Part shown: piece after piece, positions 54,495 to 62,875 of the stretch
Layout of the letters: the number at the start of each line of letters is the position of its first letter
Numbering within the stretch: the first letter of the stretch is position 1
Assembly: GCF_900475935.1 (NCBI RefSeq)
Contig: NZ_LS483431.1
Coordinates: forward strand, 682,001 to 746,000
DNA: 64,000 bases
Reading direction: 5' to 3'
Source: Campylobacter fetus subsp. fetus
Lineage (GTDB): Bacteria > Campylobacterota > Campylobacteria > Campylobacterales > Campylobacteraceae
Program-made: the position numbers and the translations under genes
Notes under the pieces: generated by a model
Databases searched by the model: none
Told to the model about the DNA's origin: nothing
What the model saw: only the letters and a program-made list of their open reading frames with translations

Positions 54495-55663
54495 TGAGAC
54501 TAAACGATTTTTTAAGTACAAAACCGATGTATTATGATCAGATTGATTATACTAGATTTCCTAGAGCTTATGCTTGTATAAAACATAGATTAAGCCTGCC
54601 AAAAGTAGTGCATGTAGTAGGCACAAACGGCAAAGGAAGTACCGGAAGATTTTTAGCGCAAATTTTAAAATCAAGCGGTAAAAAAGTTGGTCATTACACA
54701 AGTCCTCATATATTTAAATTTAATGAAAGATTTTGGATAGATGGCAAAGACGTTAGTGACGATGAGCTTGAAAAAGCGCACAAACAACTTCTTATATATT
54801 TTGATGAATATCAAAAAACTACTAAATTCGGTGAAAATTTTATAGAAACTTTAAGCTATTTTGAATGGGCAACTCTGTTAGGGGCTGTTTTATTTCGCGA
54901 TCTTGATGAAGTTGTGCTTGAAGCTGGAATGGGTGGAGAGTTTGATGCTACAAATGTTTTTCCTAAAAAACTTAGTATATTTACCCCAGTTGCGCTTGAT
55001 CACGCCCATATGCTTGGAGATAGCTTAGAAGATATTGCTACAACAAAGCTAAATTCTATGGATAAGTTCGCTGTTATTTGCAGTGATTTTTCTCTCATGG
55101 ATCTTGCAAAGAATATCGCAAAGAAACGCGGTTGCAATATTTTGATTGCTCCAAAAGAGATTAGCAGTGAGACTACTCGGTACGCTTTTAAATTTAAATT
55201 ACCTAGTTTTTTAGTAGACAATCTTAATTTAGCCGTATTTAGCGCAAAAGAGCTTGGAATAAAAAATATAGATGAAATAGTTTCTCATTTAGATAAATTG
55301 AGCCTTAGAGGACGTTTAGAGAAAGTAGCAAAAAACATAACGATAGATGTTGGACATAATGCTCACGCGGCAAAAGAGATAGCAAAAAACTTTACTAATA
55401 AAGTATACCTTATATATAATGCATTTGATGATAAAGATATAAAAGCTGTTTTAAATGAGTTAAAGCATATTGTTTCTAAAATTTTAATATACGAATATGA
55501 CAGTGATAATAGAAAATTGGCAGGTGAAAAAATATTAACAATCGCAAAAGATTTTGGTATACCATGCGATAAATTTTCAAATTTAGAAGACGATAAAGAC
55601 TACCTTGTATTTGGCTCATTTGTGCTTGTAGAAAACTTTTTAAAGGATACAGTTGAAAAATAA
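54494..55663 (+). CDS. folC: Folylpolyglutamate/dihydrofolate synthase
   Basis: FolC makes dihydrofolate and adds glutamate to folates. The 389-residue product has the ATP-binding loop HVVGTNGKGSTGRFL (about residues 37-51), HYTSPHIFKFNERFWIDG (about 64-81, the omega loop), and a Mur-ligase-like core with LEAGMGGEFDATNV (about 146-159). The start MRLNDFLSTKP at 54494 overlaps the previous stop as TAATG; a frame from 54473 is longer but lies fully within the upstream gene. It overlaps the M23 peptidase gene by 11 bases. Confidence 0.92.
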   Translation: MRLNDFLSTKPMYYDQIDYTRFPRAYACIKHRLSLPKVVHVVGTNGKGSTGRFLAQILKSSGKKVGHYTSPHIFKFNERFWIDGKDVSDDELEKAHKQLLIYFDEYQKTTKFGENFIETLSYFEWATLLGAVLFRDLDEVVLEAGMGGEFDATNVFPKKLSIFTPVALDHAHMLGDSLEDIATTKLNSMDKFAVICSDFSLMDLAKNIAKKRGCNILIAPKEISSETTRYAFKFKLPSFLVDNLNLAVFSAKELGIKNIDEIVSHLDKLSLRGRLEKVAKNITIDVGHNAHAAKEIAKNFTNKVYLIYNAFDDKDIKAVLNELKHIVSKILIYEYDSDNRKLAGEKILTIAKDFGIPCDKFSNLEDDKDYLVFGSFVLVENFLKDTVEK

Positions 55664-56543
55664 ATTTTTAATTACTATCACAGATATAAACGGCTCAAAA
55701 AACTATCTTTTACATCAATTAATCAAGAAAATCGTTATTTACGTTGTTATTTTTACATTTTGTAGTTTTATTTTGGGGGTATTTTATATCACTTATCTTG
55801 AAAATAAAACTAGTGCATTAAAAGATAAAAGGGATGAGCTTTTAAAGGTAAAAAATGAGTTATTTATAGAAAATGAAAAGATGCAAAAAAAGATAAAAGC
55901 TAGCAGTGAAGAGTTTGCTTCTATAGAAGATAAGATAGCGGCTCTTGAAGAGCAGTTAGGTCTTAATACCGATAATAACACAACGATAGATGAGAGATTA
56001 GAAAATATAGAGCTTACTGGATTTCAACAACAGATTATTTTTTCTATGATACCGAACGGAGATGTCATAAAACATAATGGTGTGAGTGCTACGTTTGGTT
56101 GGAGAACTCATCCTATACTACATAGAAAGCAGTTTCATCCAGGAGTTGATCTAAGAGCTCCTGTGGGTACGCCTATATATGCTCCGGCCGACGGTGTTGT
56201 TGAGTTTGCCGGATATAATGCTACAAATGGATTTGGTTATGTTGTTATAATAGAACACAATTTTGGTTTTAAAAGTCGCTTTGCCCATATGAGCAGAAAA
56301 GACGTAGTAAAAGAAGGAGAGTTTATAAAAAAAGGAACTCTTATAGGATATAGCGGAAACACTGGACTTAGCACCGGACCTCATTTACATTATGAGATTA
56401 GATTTATCCAACGTCCTTTAGATCCTATAAATTTTATAAAATGGAATAGTAAAAATTATGAAGAAATCTTTAAGAAGGAGCAAAGAGTATCATGGCAGTC
56501 TTTAGTAAGAACCCTAGCAGATTTAACGCCCAAACAACAATAA
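55653..56543 (+). CDS. M23 peptidoglycan endopeptidase, Csd1/Csd2/Pgp3-like
   Basis: The 296-residue protein has one N-terminal membrane helix (about 24-48), a periplasmic coiled coil (about 48-108) and a LytM domain with zinc ligands in QFHPGVDLRAPVG (His about 159, Asp about 163) and GPHLHYEIRF (about 241-250). The order folC-peptidase-bactofilin-mfd is that of the H. pylori helical-shape genes csd2-csd1-ccmA, where two M23 genes stand in this place; here there is one. The start is TTG 55653 with AAAGGA upstream. It overlaps the bactofilin gene by 52 bases. Confidence 0.85.
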   Translation: MKNKFLITITDINGSKNYLLHQLIKKIVIYVVIFTFCSFILGVFYITYLENKTSALKDKRDELLKVKNELFIENEKMQKKIKASSEEFASIEDKIAALEEQLGLNTDNNTTIDERLENIELTGFQQQIIFSMIPNGDVIKHNGVSATFGWRTHPILHRKQFHPGVDLRAPVGTPIYAPADGVVEFAGYNATNGFGYVVIIEHNFGFKSRFAHMSRKDVVKEGEFIKKGTLIGYSGNTGLSTGPHLHYEIRFIQRPLDPINFIKWNSKNYEEIFKKEQRVSWQSLVRTLADLTPKQQ

Positions 56544-56905
56544 TTTCAGAAGGTGCTTATATACAAGGTGAGCTTACCTTAAAATCTATGTTGTATGTAG
56601 ATGGTAAAGTTGATGGAGCTATAAGAAGCGATAATACAGTAGTTATAGGTAAAAACGGTAATATCAAAGGTGTGATTTTTGCACAAAAAGTTGTTATTAA
56701 CGGTATTTTTGAAGGTAATATAGATGCTGAATTCGTAGATATTTTAAATGGTAGCTTTGTATCAGGAGATATATTAGCGGCAAATTTAAGCATAGAAAGC
56801 GGTGCTAAATTCAACGGAAAAAGCAGTACGAAAAATGTAGTTAAAAGTTTAGAAAATTTAGAGATTATAGATGCTGAGGCTAGTAGTGCAAGCAAGGATT
56901 TATGA
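56492..56905 (+). CDS. ccmA: Bactofilin (CcmA-like cell-shape cytoskeletal protein)
   Basis: Bactofilins polymerise without nucleotide into filaments that position cell-wall enzymes. The 137-residue product has a short N-tail (about 1-15), and the central bactofilin beta-helix (about 16-110) with the regular pattern of small and hydrophobic residues GAYIQGELTLKSMLYVDGKV, GAIRSDNTVVIGKNGNIKGV and IFAQKVVINGIFEGNID. AAGGAG precedes the ATG. Its start lies within the peptidase gene; its end overlaps mfd by 20 bases. Shape function is inferred from H. pylori CcmA. Confidence 0.9.
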   Translation: MAVFSKNPSRFNAQTTIISEGAYIQGELTLKSMLYVDGKVDGAIRSDNTVVIGKNGNIKGVIFAQKVVINGIFEGNIDAEFVDILNGSFVSGDILAANLSIESGAKFNGKSSTKNVVKSLENLEIIDAEASSASKDL

Positions 56906-59843
56906 GTTTTTTAAATTTAATAAAAATATATACGACATCTTAGTAACAAATGACGATAAAGAGGCAAGAGAAGCTTATGATAGTGCTTCTTACGCCGGAC
57001 TCACTTGTTTTGTTTTACCGGATTTTAGAGCTATACAAGGTGATGATTTAAGAGCTTTTAATGCAGAACTTTTAGAAATAAGTAAAGTTCTAACTGAATT
57101 TTATAAAAGTGATTCAAAAAATAAGCTGCTTATATCTCCTATTCGTACGCTTTTAAATAAACTTCCAACTAGCTCAAATTTAAAAACCAAAACTATAAGT
57201 TACGCAGATACGTTAAATCTAACTGAGTTTAAAGAAGAAATGCTCGGTTTCGGATATAATTTCGTAGATATCGTAGAAGGCAGAGGCGAAATAAGAATAA
57301 GCGGCGAAATTATCGATATATTTAGCGTCTCAGAAGATAAGCCAATTAGAATTTTGCTGGATATAGATACTGTTTGTAGTATAAGATACTTTGATCTTGA
57401 TACTCAAAAATCAGACAAAAACGAGCTTACTTCAGTTATTATAACTCCGTTTTTGGCTTCATTAAATAGTGATGAATTAAAAGATGTAAATGATAAATTA
57501 GAAAATATCGATTCAAATGCTTTGATAAAAGATATCAACTCATTTGGTTTTTGGGTTATAGACGGATTTAGCGATTATTTTGAGAGTTTTAAAACTGTTT
57601 TGGCAATGCAAATAGACATAGATGATATCGTTTCTAATAGAGATCTAAGTTTTTTAAAAGCTGTTCCTATTTTACCAGAACCAAAAATTTATAAAGATTT
57701 AGAAGTTAGTGTAAATAGTGATCTTATCAAATTTCACGGCAGTAAAAAAATTCAAATTTTGAGCTCAAACGAGAGTAGTTTTAATGCTTTAAATTTAGAA
57801 AATAGTTCAAACGTAGAGCTTGTCATAAGCAATCTGATATTAAATATAGCTAGTAAAGACGAATTGATACTATCTTTAAATAAAAGAGTCAAAAAACAAA
57901 GAGTTAAAAAAGCAAGTTTAGTTATAGATGAATTGAAAACCGGTGATTTTGTCGTACATAGTGATTATGGTATAGGTAAATTTTTAGGACTTGAGCTTAT
58001 CACGGTTTTAGGTAGTAAAAAAGAGTTTGTAGTTATCGCTTATCAAAATAACGATAAACTTCTTTTGCCGGTTGAACATCTAAATATGATAGATCGTTAT
58101 ATAGCAGGAAGCGGCGCCGTAGTTAGCGTAGATAGGCTCGGCAAGGCTAGTTTCGCGAAAATCAAAGAAAAAGTTAGAGAAAAGCTATTTGTTATAGCTA
58201 ATAAAATCATAGCTCTAGCTGCAAAAAGAGAGTTGATAGAAGGTATAAGATTAAACGCGGATAGTCAGTATGCTAAGTTTAAATCCAGCGCCGGATTTAT
58301 ATACACGGATGACCAAGAAAAAGCAGTAAATGATATACAAAATCATCTAAAGAGCGGACGAGTTATGGATATGCTTTTAAGCGGCGATGTAGGTTTTGGT
58401 AAAACCGAAGTTGCTATGAACGCCATATTTTTATGCGTAAAAAGCGGCTATCAGGCTCTATTTTTTGTACCAACTACTTTGCTTAGCTCTCAGCATTTCA
58501 AAAGTTTAAAAGAGCGTTTTGATAAATTTAACATAGATGTACGCAGACTAGATAGATTTACTAGCACAAAAGAAAAATCAAATATTATAAAAAATTTAAA
58601 TGATGCAAAACCGATGGTTGTCATCGGCACTCATTCTCTTTTATCTTTAAAAGCGGCGAATTTGGGACTTATAATTATAGACGAAGAGCATAAATTCGGT
58701 GTTAAACAAAAAGAAAAACTAAAAGAGATAAGCGAACACTCTCATATACTTTCTATGTCGGCTACTCCTATTCCAAGAAGTTTAAATATGGCTTTAAGTA
58801 AAGTTAAAAGTTATAGCACTCTTTTAACGCCGCCGCTTGATAGAATGGATGTAAGAACATTTGTCAAAGAGTGGGATGAGAAGCTTATAAAAGAGGTTAT
58901 ATTAAGAGAGATTAGAAGAGGAGGTCAGATATTTTACGTGCATAATTTAATATCTGATATGCCAAGTATGGAGCGAGAATTAAAAGCTTTGATACCGAAT
59001 TTAAAAGTTTTAACGCTTCATAGTAAGATAGACGCAAAAACTACCGAAGATGAGATGATGAAGTTTGCAAATAAAGAGTATGATCTGCTTCTTTGCACAA
59101 GTATCATAGAAAGCGGTATTCATTTGCCAAATGCTAATACTATTATAATCGATGACGCAAATAAATTTGGGATTGCGGATTTGCATCAGTTAAGAGGAAG
59201 AGTCGGTAGGAGCAATAAACAAGGCTATTGCTACTTTTTGGTCGGCGATAAAAATGAGCTTAGTAGTGAAGCCGTAAAAAGGCTTATTGCTCTTGAAAGT
59301 AATTCGTTTTTGGGCTCCGGAGCACTTCTTGCTTATCATGATTTAGAAATTAGAGGTGGCGGGAATTTGCTCGGAGAGGCTCAAAGCGGTCATATAGAAG
59401 CTATCGGATATACGCTTTATCTAAAAATGCTTGAAGATGAGATAAACTTGCTTTTAAATCATCAAACAAAAGAGATGACTCAAATAGATATAAAACTTAG
59501 CGTAAATGCATTTTTAAATACTGATCTCATAAATGAAGATAGAATCAGGCTTGAACTATACAGACGTCTTAGCAAATGCCAAAATGTAAGTGAAGTTTAT
59601 GAGCTAGGAGCAGAAATTGAAGATAGATTTGGCAAACTTGATGCTTACACTAAGCAATTTTTAGATATTATAGTCATAAAGATTTTGGCCTGCGAACAAG
59701 GGTTTAAATCTGTGAGTAATTATGAACAAAATATAAGCTTAACTAAAATTGACGATACGAAGGTTATTTTAAAGTCAAGGAGTAAAGATGATGATGACGT
59801 ACTTGCACAAACTCTGGCATATTTAAGAAAGAATTCATCATGA
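56886..59843 (+). CDS. mfd: Transcription-repair coupling factor Mfd
   Basis: Mfd removes RNA polymerase stalled at DNA damage and recruits UvrA. With a GTG start at 56886 (MQARIYEFF, matching the family's short opening) it has 985 residues; an ATG at 56871 adds five. Seen in order are the UvrB-like N-terminal domains, the polymerase-interaction domain (around VIDELKTGDFVVHSDYGIGK), helicase Walker A LLSGDVGFGKTEVA (near 495-508), DEEH near 599, motif VI QLRGRVGRSNKQGY, and the C-terminal TRCF domain (about 870-985). It ends in a four-base overlap with the next gene. Confidence 0.95.
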   Translation: MQARIYEFFKFNKNIYDILVTNDDKEAREAYDSASYAGLTCFVLPDFRAIQGDDLRAFNAELLEISKVLTEFYKSDSKNKLLISPIRTLLNKLPTSSNLKTKTISYADTLNLTEFKEEMLGFGYNFVDIVEGRGEIRISGEIIDIFSVSEDKPIRILLDIDTVCSIRYFDLDTQKSDKNELTSVIITPFLASLNSDELKDVNDKLENIDSNALIKDINSFGFWVIDGFSDYFESFKTVLAMQIDIDDIVSNRDLSFLKAVPILPEPKIYKDLEVSVNSDLIKFHGSKKIQILSSNESSFNALNLENSSNVELVISNLILNIASKDELILSLNKRVKKQRVKKASLVIDELKTGDFVVHSDYGIGKFLGLELITVLGSKKEFVVIAYQNNDKLLLPVEHLNMIDRYIAGSGAVVSVDRLGKASFAKIKEKVREKLFVIANKIIALAAKRELIEGIRLNADSQYAKFKSSAGFIYTDDQEKAVNDIQNHLKSGRVMDMLLSGDVGFGKTEVAMNAIFLCVKSGYQALFFVPTTLLSSQHFKSLKERFDKFNIDVRRLDRFTSTKEKSNIIKNLNDAKPMVVIGTHSLLSLKAANLGLIIIDEEHKFGVKQKEKLKEISEHSHILSMSATPIPRSLNMALSKVKSYSTLLTPPLDRMDVRTFVKEWDEKLIKEVILREIRRGGQIFYVHNLISDMPSMERELKALIPNLKVLTLHSKIDAKTTEDEMMKFANKEYDLLLCTSIIESGIHLPNANTIIIDDANKFGIADLHQLRGRVGRSNKQGYCYFLVGDKNELSSEAVKRLIALESNSFLGSGALLAYHDLEIRGGGNLLGEAQSGHIEAIGYTLYLKMLEDEINLLLNHQTKEMTQIDIKLSVNAFLNTDLINEDRIRLELYRRLSKCQNVSEVYELGAEIEDRFGKLDAYTKQFLDIIVIKILACEQGFKSVSNYEQNISLTKIDDTKVILKSRSKDDDDVLAQTLAYLRKNSS

Positions 59844-60445
59844 CTATAGGGAATTCTCTTTCTACTATCAGCCCATATGGCGATTACGGTATTAAAAATA
59901 GCGATAGTAAAGAAGATACTCTAAAAACTAGTCAAAATAGTGAAGATAAAAATAACAATAGCAAAAAAGATGAAAAAAACGTAACTCAGCTAAGTGATAA
60001 AGAGAAGCTTCAAGTAGCTAAGTTGCAAAAAAGAGATGCAGAAGTAAGAACTCACGAAGCAGCCCATATGGCAGCAGGTGCCGGACTAACTAGCGGGACT
60101 AACTATACTTATCAAAGAGGTCCTGACTCGAAAATGTATGCTATAGGCGGTGAAGTTGGGATAGATACTAGTCCTGGCAGTACTCCAGAAGAAACTATCC
60201 AAAAAGCTCAGCAGATAAAACGTGCCGCTCTAGCTCCATCGAGTCCTAGTCCAGCAGATCTCAAGATAGCGGCAAATGCGGCTAGCATGGAAGTTTCAGC
60301 AAAAGCTCAGATGCAACAAGAACAACAAGATGATAGTAAGGGCGAAGATAATAACTCCGCCTTACCCAACTCAACTAATAAAAATAACACCAAAAATCCA
60401 TATAAGCAAGATACATATATCCCAAGTACTATCGGGCTGTTTTAA
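59840..60445 (+). CDS. Putative metallopeptidase of the SprA-related family (HExxH)
   Basis: The 201-residue product has no signal peptide. A conserved core (about residues 60-160) has RTHEAAHMAAGAGLTSG with an HExxH zinc motif (His72, Glu73, His76), then KMYAIGGEVGIDTSPGSTPE with a candidate third ligand Glu105. The flanks (1-55 and 160-201) are low-complexity Ser, Asn, Asp, Lys and Gln, likely disordered. It belongs to a family annotated as putative metalloproteases in Campylobacter (SprA-related); activity is unproven. It overlaps mfd by four bases and precedes the AAA-type ATPase gene by 21. Confidence 0.75.
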   Translation: MTIGNSLSTISPYGDYGIKNSDSKEDTLKTSQNSEDKNNNSKKDEKNVTQLSDKEKLQVAKLQKRDAEVRTHEAAHMAAGAGLTSGTNYTYQRGPDSKMYAIGGEVGIDTSPGSTPEETIQKAQQIKRAALAPSSPSPADLKIAANAASMEVSAKAQMQQEQQDDSKGEDNNSALPNSTNKNNTKNPYKQDTYIPSTIGLF

Positions 60446-60466
60446 ATTTAAAGCAAAGGAGATATT

Positions 60467-61213
60467 TTGAAGATAGACTGGAAAAAGACCAAAGCCGCCA
60501 CTTTAAGAGACGGAAAATTAAAACCTATAAAAGATATATTGATCAGTGATTTAGACGAGCTTGTAAGCATAGATAGACAAAAAGACGAGCTGATCAGAAA
60601 TACCTTAAATTTTATAAACGATAAAGGTGCTAACCACGCTCTTTTATGGGGTGAAATGGGTTGCGGAAAATCAAGCCTTGTTAGGGCTGTATTTTGTAAA
60701 TTTATAGATAGAAATTTAAGGTTGATAGAGATAAGCAAGTTTGAACTCGTAAATTTATATAAGGTTTTAGATAAGATAAGAGATAAAAAACGTTTTAAAT
60801 TTATAATATTTTGCGATGATTTTAGCTTTGAAGCTAGCGATAAAACTCTATGCGAGCTTAAAAAATTGCTTGAAGGAAGCATTCAAGCTCCACCAAAAAA
60901 TGCGATTTTTTATGCTACAAGCAACAGAAAACACATTGTAAAAAGCGAAAAAAATCACGAAAATTATATAATAGAAAAAGAGCATAATAGAGAAAGCTTA
61001 AGCTTAGCAGATAGATTTGGTCTGCATATAAGCTTTTATGAGATGGAGGTATCTGAGTATCTTGACGTAGTTGATAGCTATTTTAAGGATCTAGATGTAG
61101 ATAAAGAGTGGTTAAGAAAAGAAGCTCTTATTTACGCTTCATCAAAAGGTGTAAGAAGCGCTAGAAGTGCAAAGCAGTTTTGGTTGTCTGTTAGGAGTGA
61201 GTTTGAGAAGTGA
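60467..61213 (+). CDS. DUF815-type P-loop ATPase
   Basis: The 248-residue cytosolic protein has Walker A GEMGCGKSS (62-70), Walker B FKFIIFCDDFSFE (about 104-116) and sensor-1-like AIFYATSNRKHIV (about 138-150), with the family arginine-rich region SLADRFGLHISF (about 178-189) near the end, as in DUF815 AAA+ proteins. The function is unknown. The start is TTG 60467 after AAGGAG at good spacing. It overlaps the glycosylase gene that follows by about 11 bases. Confidence 0.8.
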   Translation: MKIDWKKTKAATLRDGKLKPIKDILISDLDELVSIDRQKDELIRNTLNFINDKGANHALLWGEMGCGKSSLVRAVFCKFIDRNLRLIEISKFELVNLYKVLDKIRDKKRFKFIIFCDDFSFEASDKTLCELKKLLEGSIQAPPKNAIFYATSNRKHIVKSEKNHENYIIEKEHNRESLSLADRFGLHISFYEMEVSEYLDVVDSYFKDLDVDKEWLRKEALIYASSKGVRSARSAKQFWLSVRSEFEK

Positions 61214-61868
61214 AGATCTGTTTTTAGCTCTAAATAAAGGAGTAGCATTTGACTTCAAGGCAAACCCATTTTGGTGGCCAGAGTTTGGTACGTTTTGGGT
61301 CGTCATCGGAGCTATTTTAACTCAAAATACGAAATGGGAAAATGTAGAGAAATCTTTTGTAAATTTAAAAAATGCAGACGTGCAAAGCCTTGAAGATGTG
61401 GCAAATTTAAGCGAGTCAGGCTTAGCGAATTTAATAAAGCCAAGCGGATTTTATAATACGAAAGCCAAAAGACTAAGTATGCTTTGTAAAAATATTTTGG
61501 ATAAATTCGGCTCATTTGAAGAGTTTGCAAAAAATGCCAGCAGAAAGTGGCTGATCTCTCAAAAAGGTTTGGGTTTTGAGAGCGTTGATAGTATACTTTG
61601 TTATGCTTGTTCGCGTGACATCATGGTGGTGGATAAATACACGCTTAGGATATTTGAGTTTTTGGATTTTACTTTTGAGAGTTACGATGAAGCTAGACAG
61701 TGGCTAGAAGATATCGATAGAAACGCTGTTTATAAAGCAATATGCCTAGTAAGCGACAATGAGCTTTTTGCTCGTTATCACGGGCTTATAGTCGAGTTTT
61801 GTAAAGCTCATTTTAAAAGTGGAAAATTTGATGATAAGGCGACTTTACTTTTAAGAAGTATCTATTAA
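61203..61868 (+). CDS. 3-methyladenine DNA glycosylase, MagIII type (HhH-GPD)
   Basis: The product is an endonuclease III-superfamily glycosylase for alkylated adenine. With the TTG start at 61203 (after AGGAG) it has 221 residues; GTG codons at 61167 and 61197 are alternatives. It has FWVVIGAILTQNTKWENVEK (about residues 28-47), the RPSGFYN-like KPSGFYNTKAKRL, the helix-hairpin-helix QKGLGFESVDSILCYA with the following VVDKYTLRIF carrying the catalytic Asp, and ARYHGLIVEFCK near the end. Each block matches H. pylori MagIII. It lacks the C-terminal iron-sulfur cluster of Nth. It ends the packed gene run. Confidence 0.85.
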   Translation: MRSEDLFLALNKGVAFDFKANPFWWPEFGTFWVVIGAILTQNTKWENVEKSFVNLKNADVQSLEDVANLSESGLANLIKPSGFYNTKAKRLSMLCKNILDKFGSFEEFAKNASRKWLISQKGLGFESVDSILCYACSRDIMVVDKYTLRIFEFLDFTFESYDEARQWLEDIDRNAVYKAICLVSDNELFARYHGLIVEFCKAHFKSGKFDDKATLLLRSIY

Positions 61869-61924
61869 CATTCTTTTAACAAAGTTTTATTATTATTTCA
61901 TAAATTAAGTCAAAAGGAATTAAA

Positions 61925-62326
61925 ATGAAAAAAATATTAATATCTTTAGCAGTTGTTGTTGCTGCTTTTGCAAATAGCAACAATACTAACGGAGGATTTA
62001 GCGATACTCAGATCAATAAACCTGCAAATCAGTACCGTGGTGGTTATACAGGAGGCGCTTATGGCGTAACTACGGTATCGGCTGCTCTTAGTGCTAGAGA
62101 TGATACTTTAGTGAATTTAACAGGAAAGCTTACAAGACAAGTTCAGCACGATAAGTATGAATTTACAGATGGAAAAGATACTATCATAGTTGAGATAGAC
62201 GATGATGACTGGCGTGGATTGGTTGTAGGTCCTAATGATACTGTTTCGATCTATGGCAAAGTCGATAGTGATATGTTCAAAAAAAATGAAATAGATGTAA
62301 AAACTATTACAAAAGTTAATCAATAA
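61925..62326 (+). CDS. Periplasmic OB-fold protein, YgiW/YdeI family
   Basis: The 133-residue product has a signal peptide (residues 1-17) and a C-terminal OB-fold of the BOF family (about 50-133), with LVNLTGKLTRQVQHDKYEFT and VEIDDDDWRGLVVGPNDTVS and the closing EIDVKTI. E. coli members (YgiW, YdeI) are small stress-tolerance proteins of the periplasm with unproven ligands. The Gly/Asn-rich stretch 19-46 is a flexible linker. It has AAAGGAA upstream and a strong terminator downstream, so it looks monocistronic. Confidence 0.8.
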   Translation: MKKILISLAVVVAAFANSNNTNGGFSDTQINKPANQYRGGYTGGAYGVTTVSAALSARDDTLVNLTGKLTRQVQHDKYEFTDGKDTIIVEIDDDDWRGLVVGPNDTVSIYGKVDSDMFKKNEIDVKTITKVNQ

Positions 62327-62353
62327 TTTGAAATTTAGATATATATAATTTTA

Positions 62354-62393
62354 AAAATAGTTTAAGCTTAAAATTATCTGCTTAAACTATTTT
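62354..62393 (+). terminator. Strong stem-loop after the YgiW-like gene
   Basis: A perfect 14-base inverted repeat, AAAATAGTTTAAGC (62354-62367) and GCTTAAACTATTTT (62380-62393), closes a 12-base loop. The T-rich 3' arm can serve as the U-tract, and the A-rich 5' arm allows use in both directions. Confidence 0.75.
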
Positions 62394-62418
62394 AAATGCT
62401 TCCAAATGTCGATATTTT

Positions 62419-62424
62419 TATAAT
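62419..62424 (+). promoter_or_regulatory. -10 element of the CoA-binding protein gene
   Basis: ATTTTTATAATTC contains a perfect TATAAT 53 bases before the chosen ATG at 62477. Confidence 0.4.
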
Positions 62425-62476
62425 TCTTTTACCTTTTTTTAGCTACAATTTTTTAAATTTACTTCAAAAGAGATCT

Positions 62477-62875
62477 ATGCAGCACATTCTAAATAGTATG
62501 AAAAATATAGCCGTTATAGGATTTAGTCCAGAACCTGCCAAAGCCAGCAATATGGTTGGTCATTATCTTATAAAGCAGGGTTTTAATGTATATCCGGTGT
62601 ATCCAAAAGAGGGCGAAATTTATGGCAGAAAAATATACAAAAGTTTAAGAGATATAAACGATCCTATAGACACTGTTGTAATGTTTAGGAAGAGCGAGTT
62701 TGCTTCTAGTTTGCTTGATGAAGCCTATGATATAGGAGCGAAAAATCTCTGGCTTCAGCTTGGTATTGAAAATGATGAAGTTATGGCTAAAGCTGAGATT
62801 CTAGGTATAAATTTCATTCAAAATGCATGCATTATGGTCGAACACAAAAAGGAAAACAATGGTAAGCTTAAATAA
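62477..62875 (+). CDS. CoA-binding domain protein (YccU-like)
   Basis: The 132-residue cytosolic protein is a stand-alone CoA-binding Rossmann domain: NIAVIGFSPEPAKASNMVGH (about residues 9-28) is the nucleotide loop, VYPVYPKEGEIYGRKIYKSL (about 37-56) and KNLWLQLGIENDEVMAKAE follow the family. Members relate to succinyl-CoA synthetase alpha chains but lack catalysis; roles are unknown. The start ATG 62477 follows AAGAGA and gives the usual N-terminus; a longer frame from 62396 would add a hydrophobic stretch crossing the promoter and is unlikely. It overlaps ilvA by 17 bases. Confidence 0.85.
   Translation: MQHILNSMKNIAVIGFSPEPAKASNMVGHYLIKQGFNVYPVYPKEGEIYGRKIYKSLRDINDPIDTVVMFRKSEFASSLLDEAYDIGAKNLWLQLGIENDEVMAKAEILGINFIQNACIMVEHKKENNGKLK

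Noticed and set aside
56557..56895. A 112-codon frame opposite the bactofilin gene
   Set aside because: It is a shadow of the beta-helix repeat codons; the bactofilin frame has a strong ribosome site and family pattern.
62396..62476. N-terminal hydrophobic extension on the CoA-binding protein
   Set aside because: It would cover the TATAAT at 62419, has no ribosome site, and the family is cytosolic with a short start.
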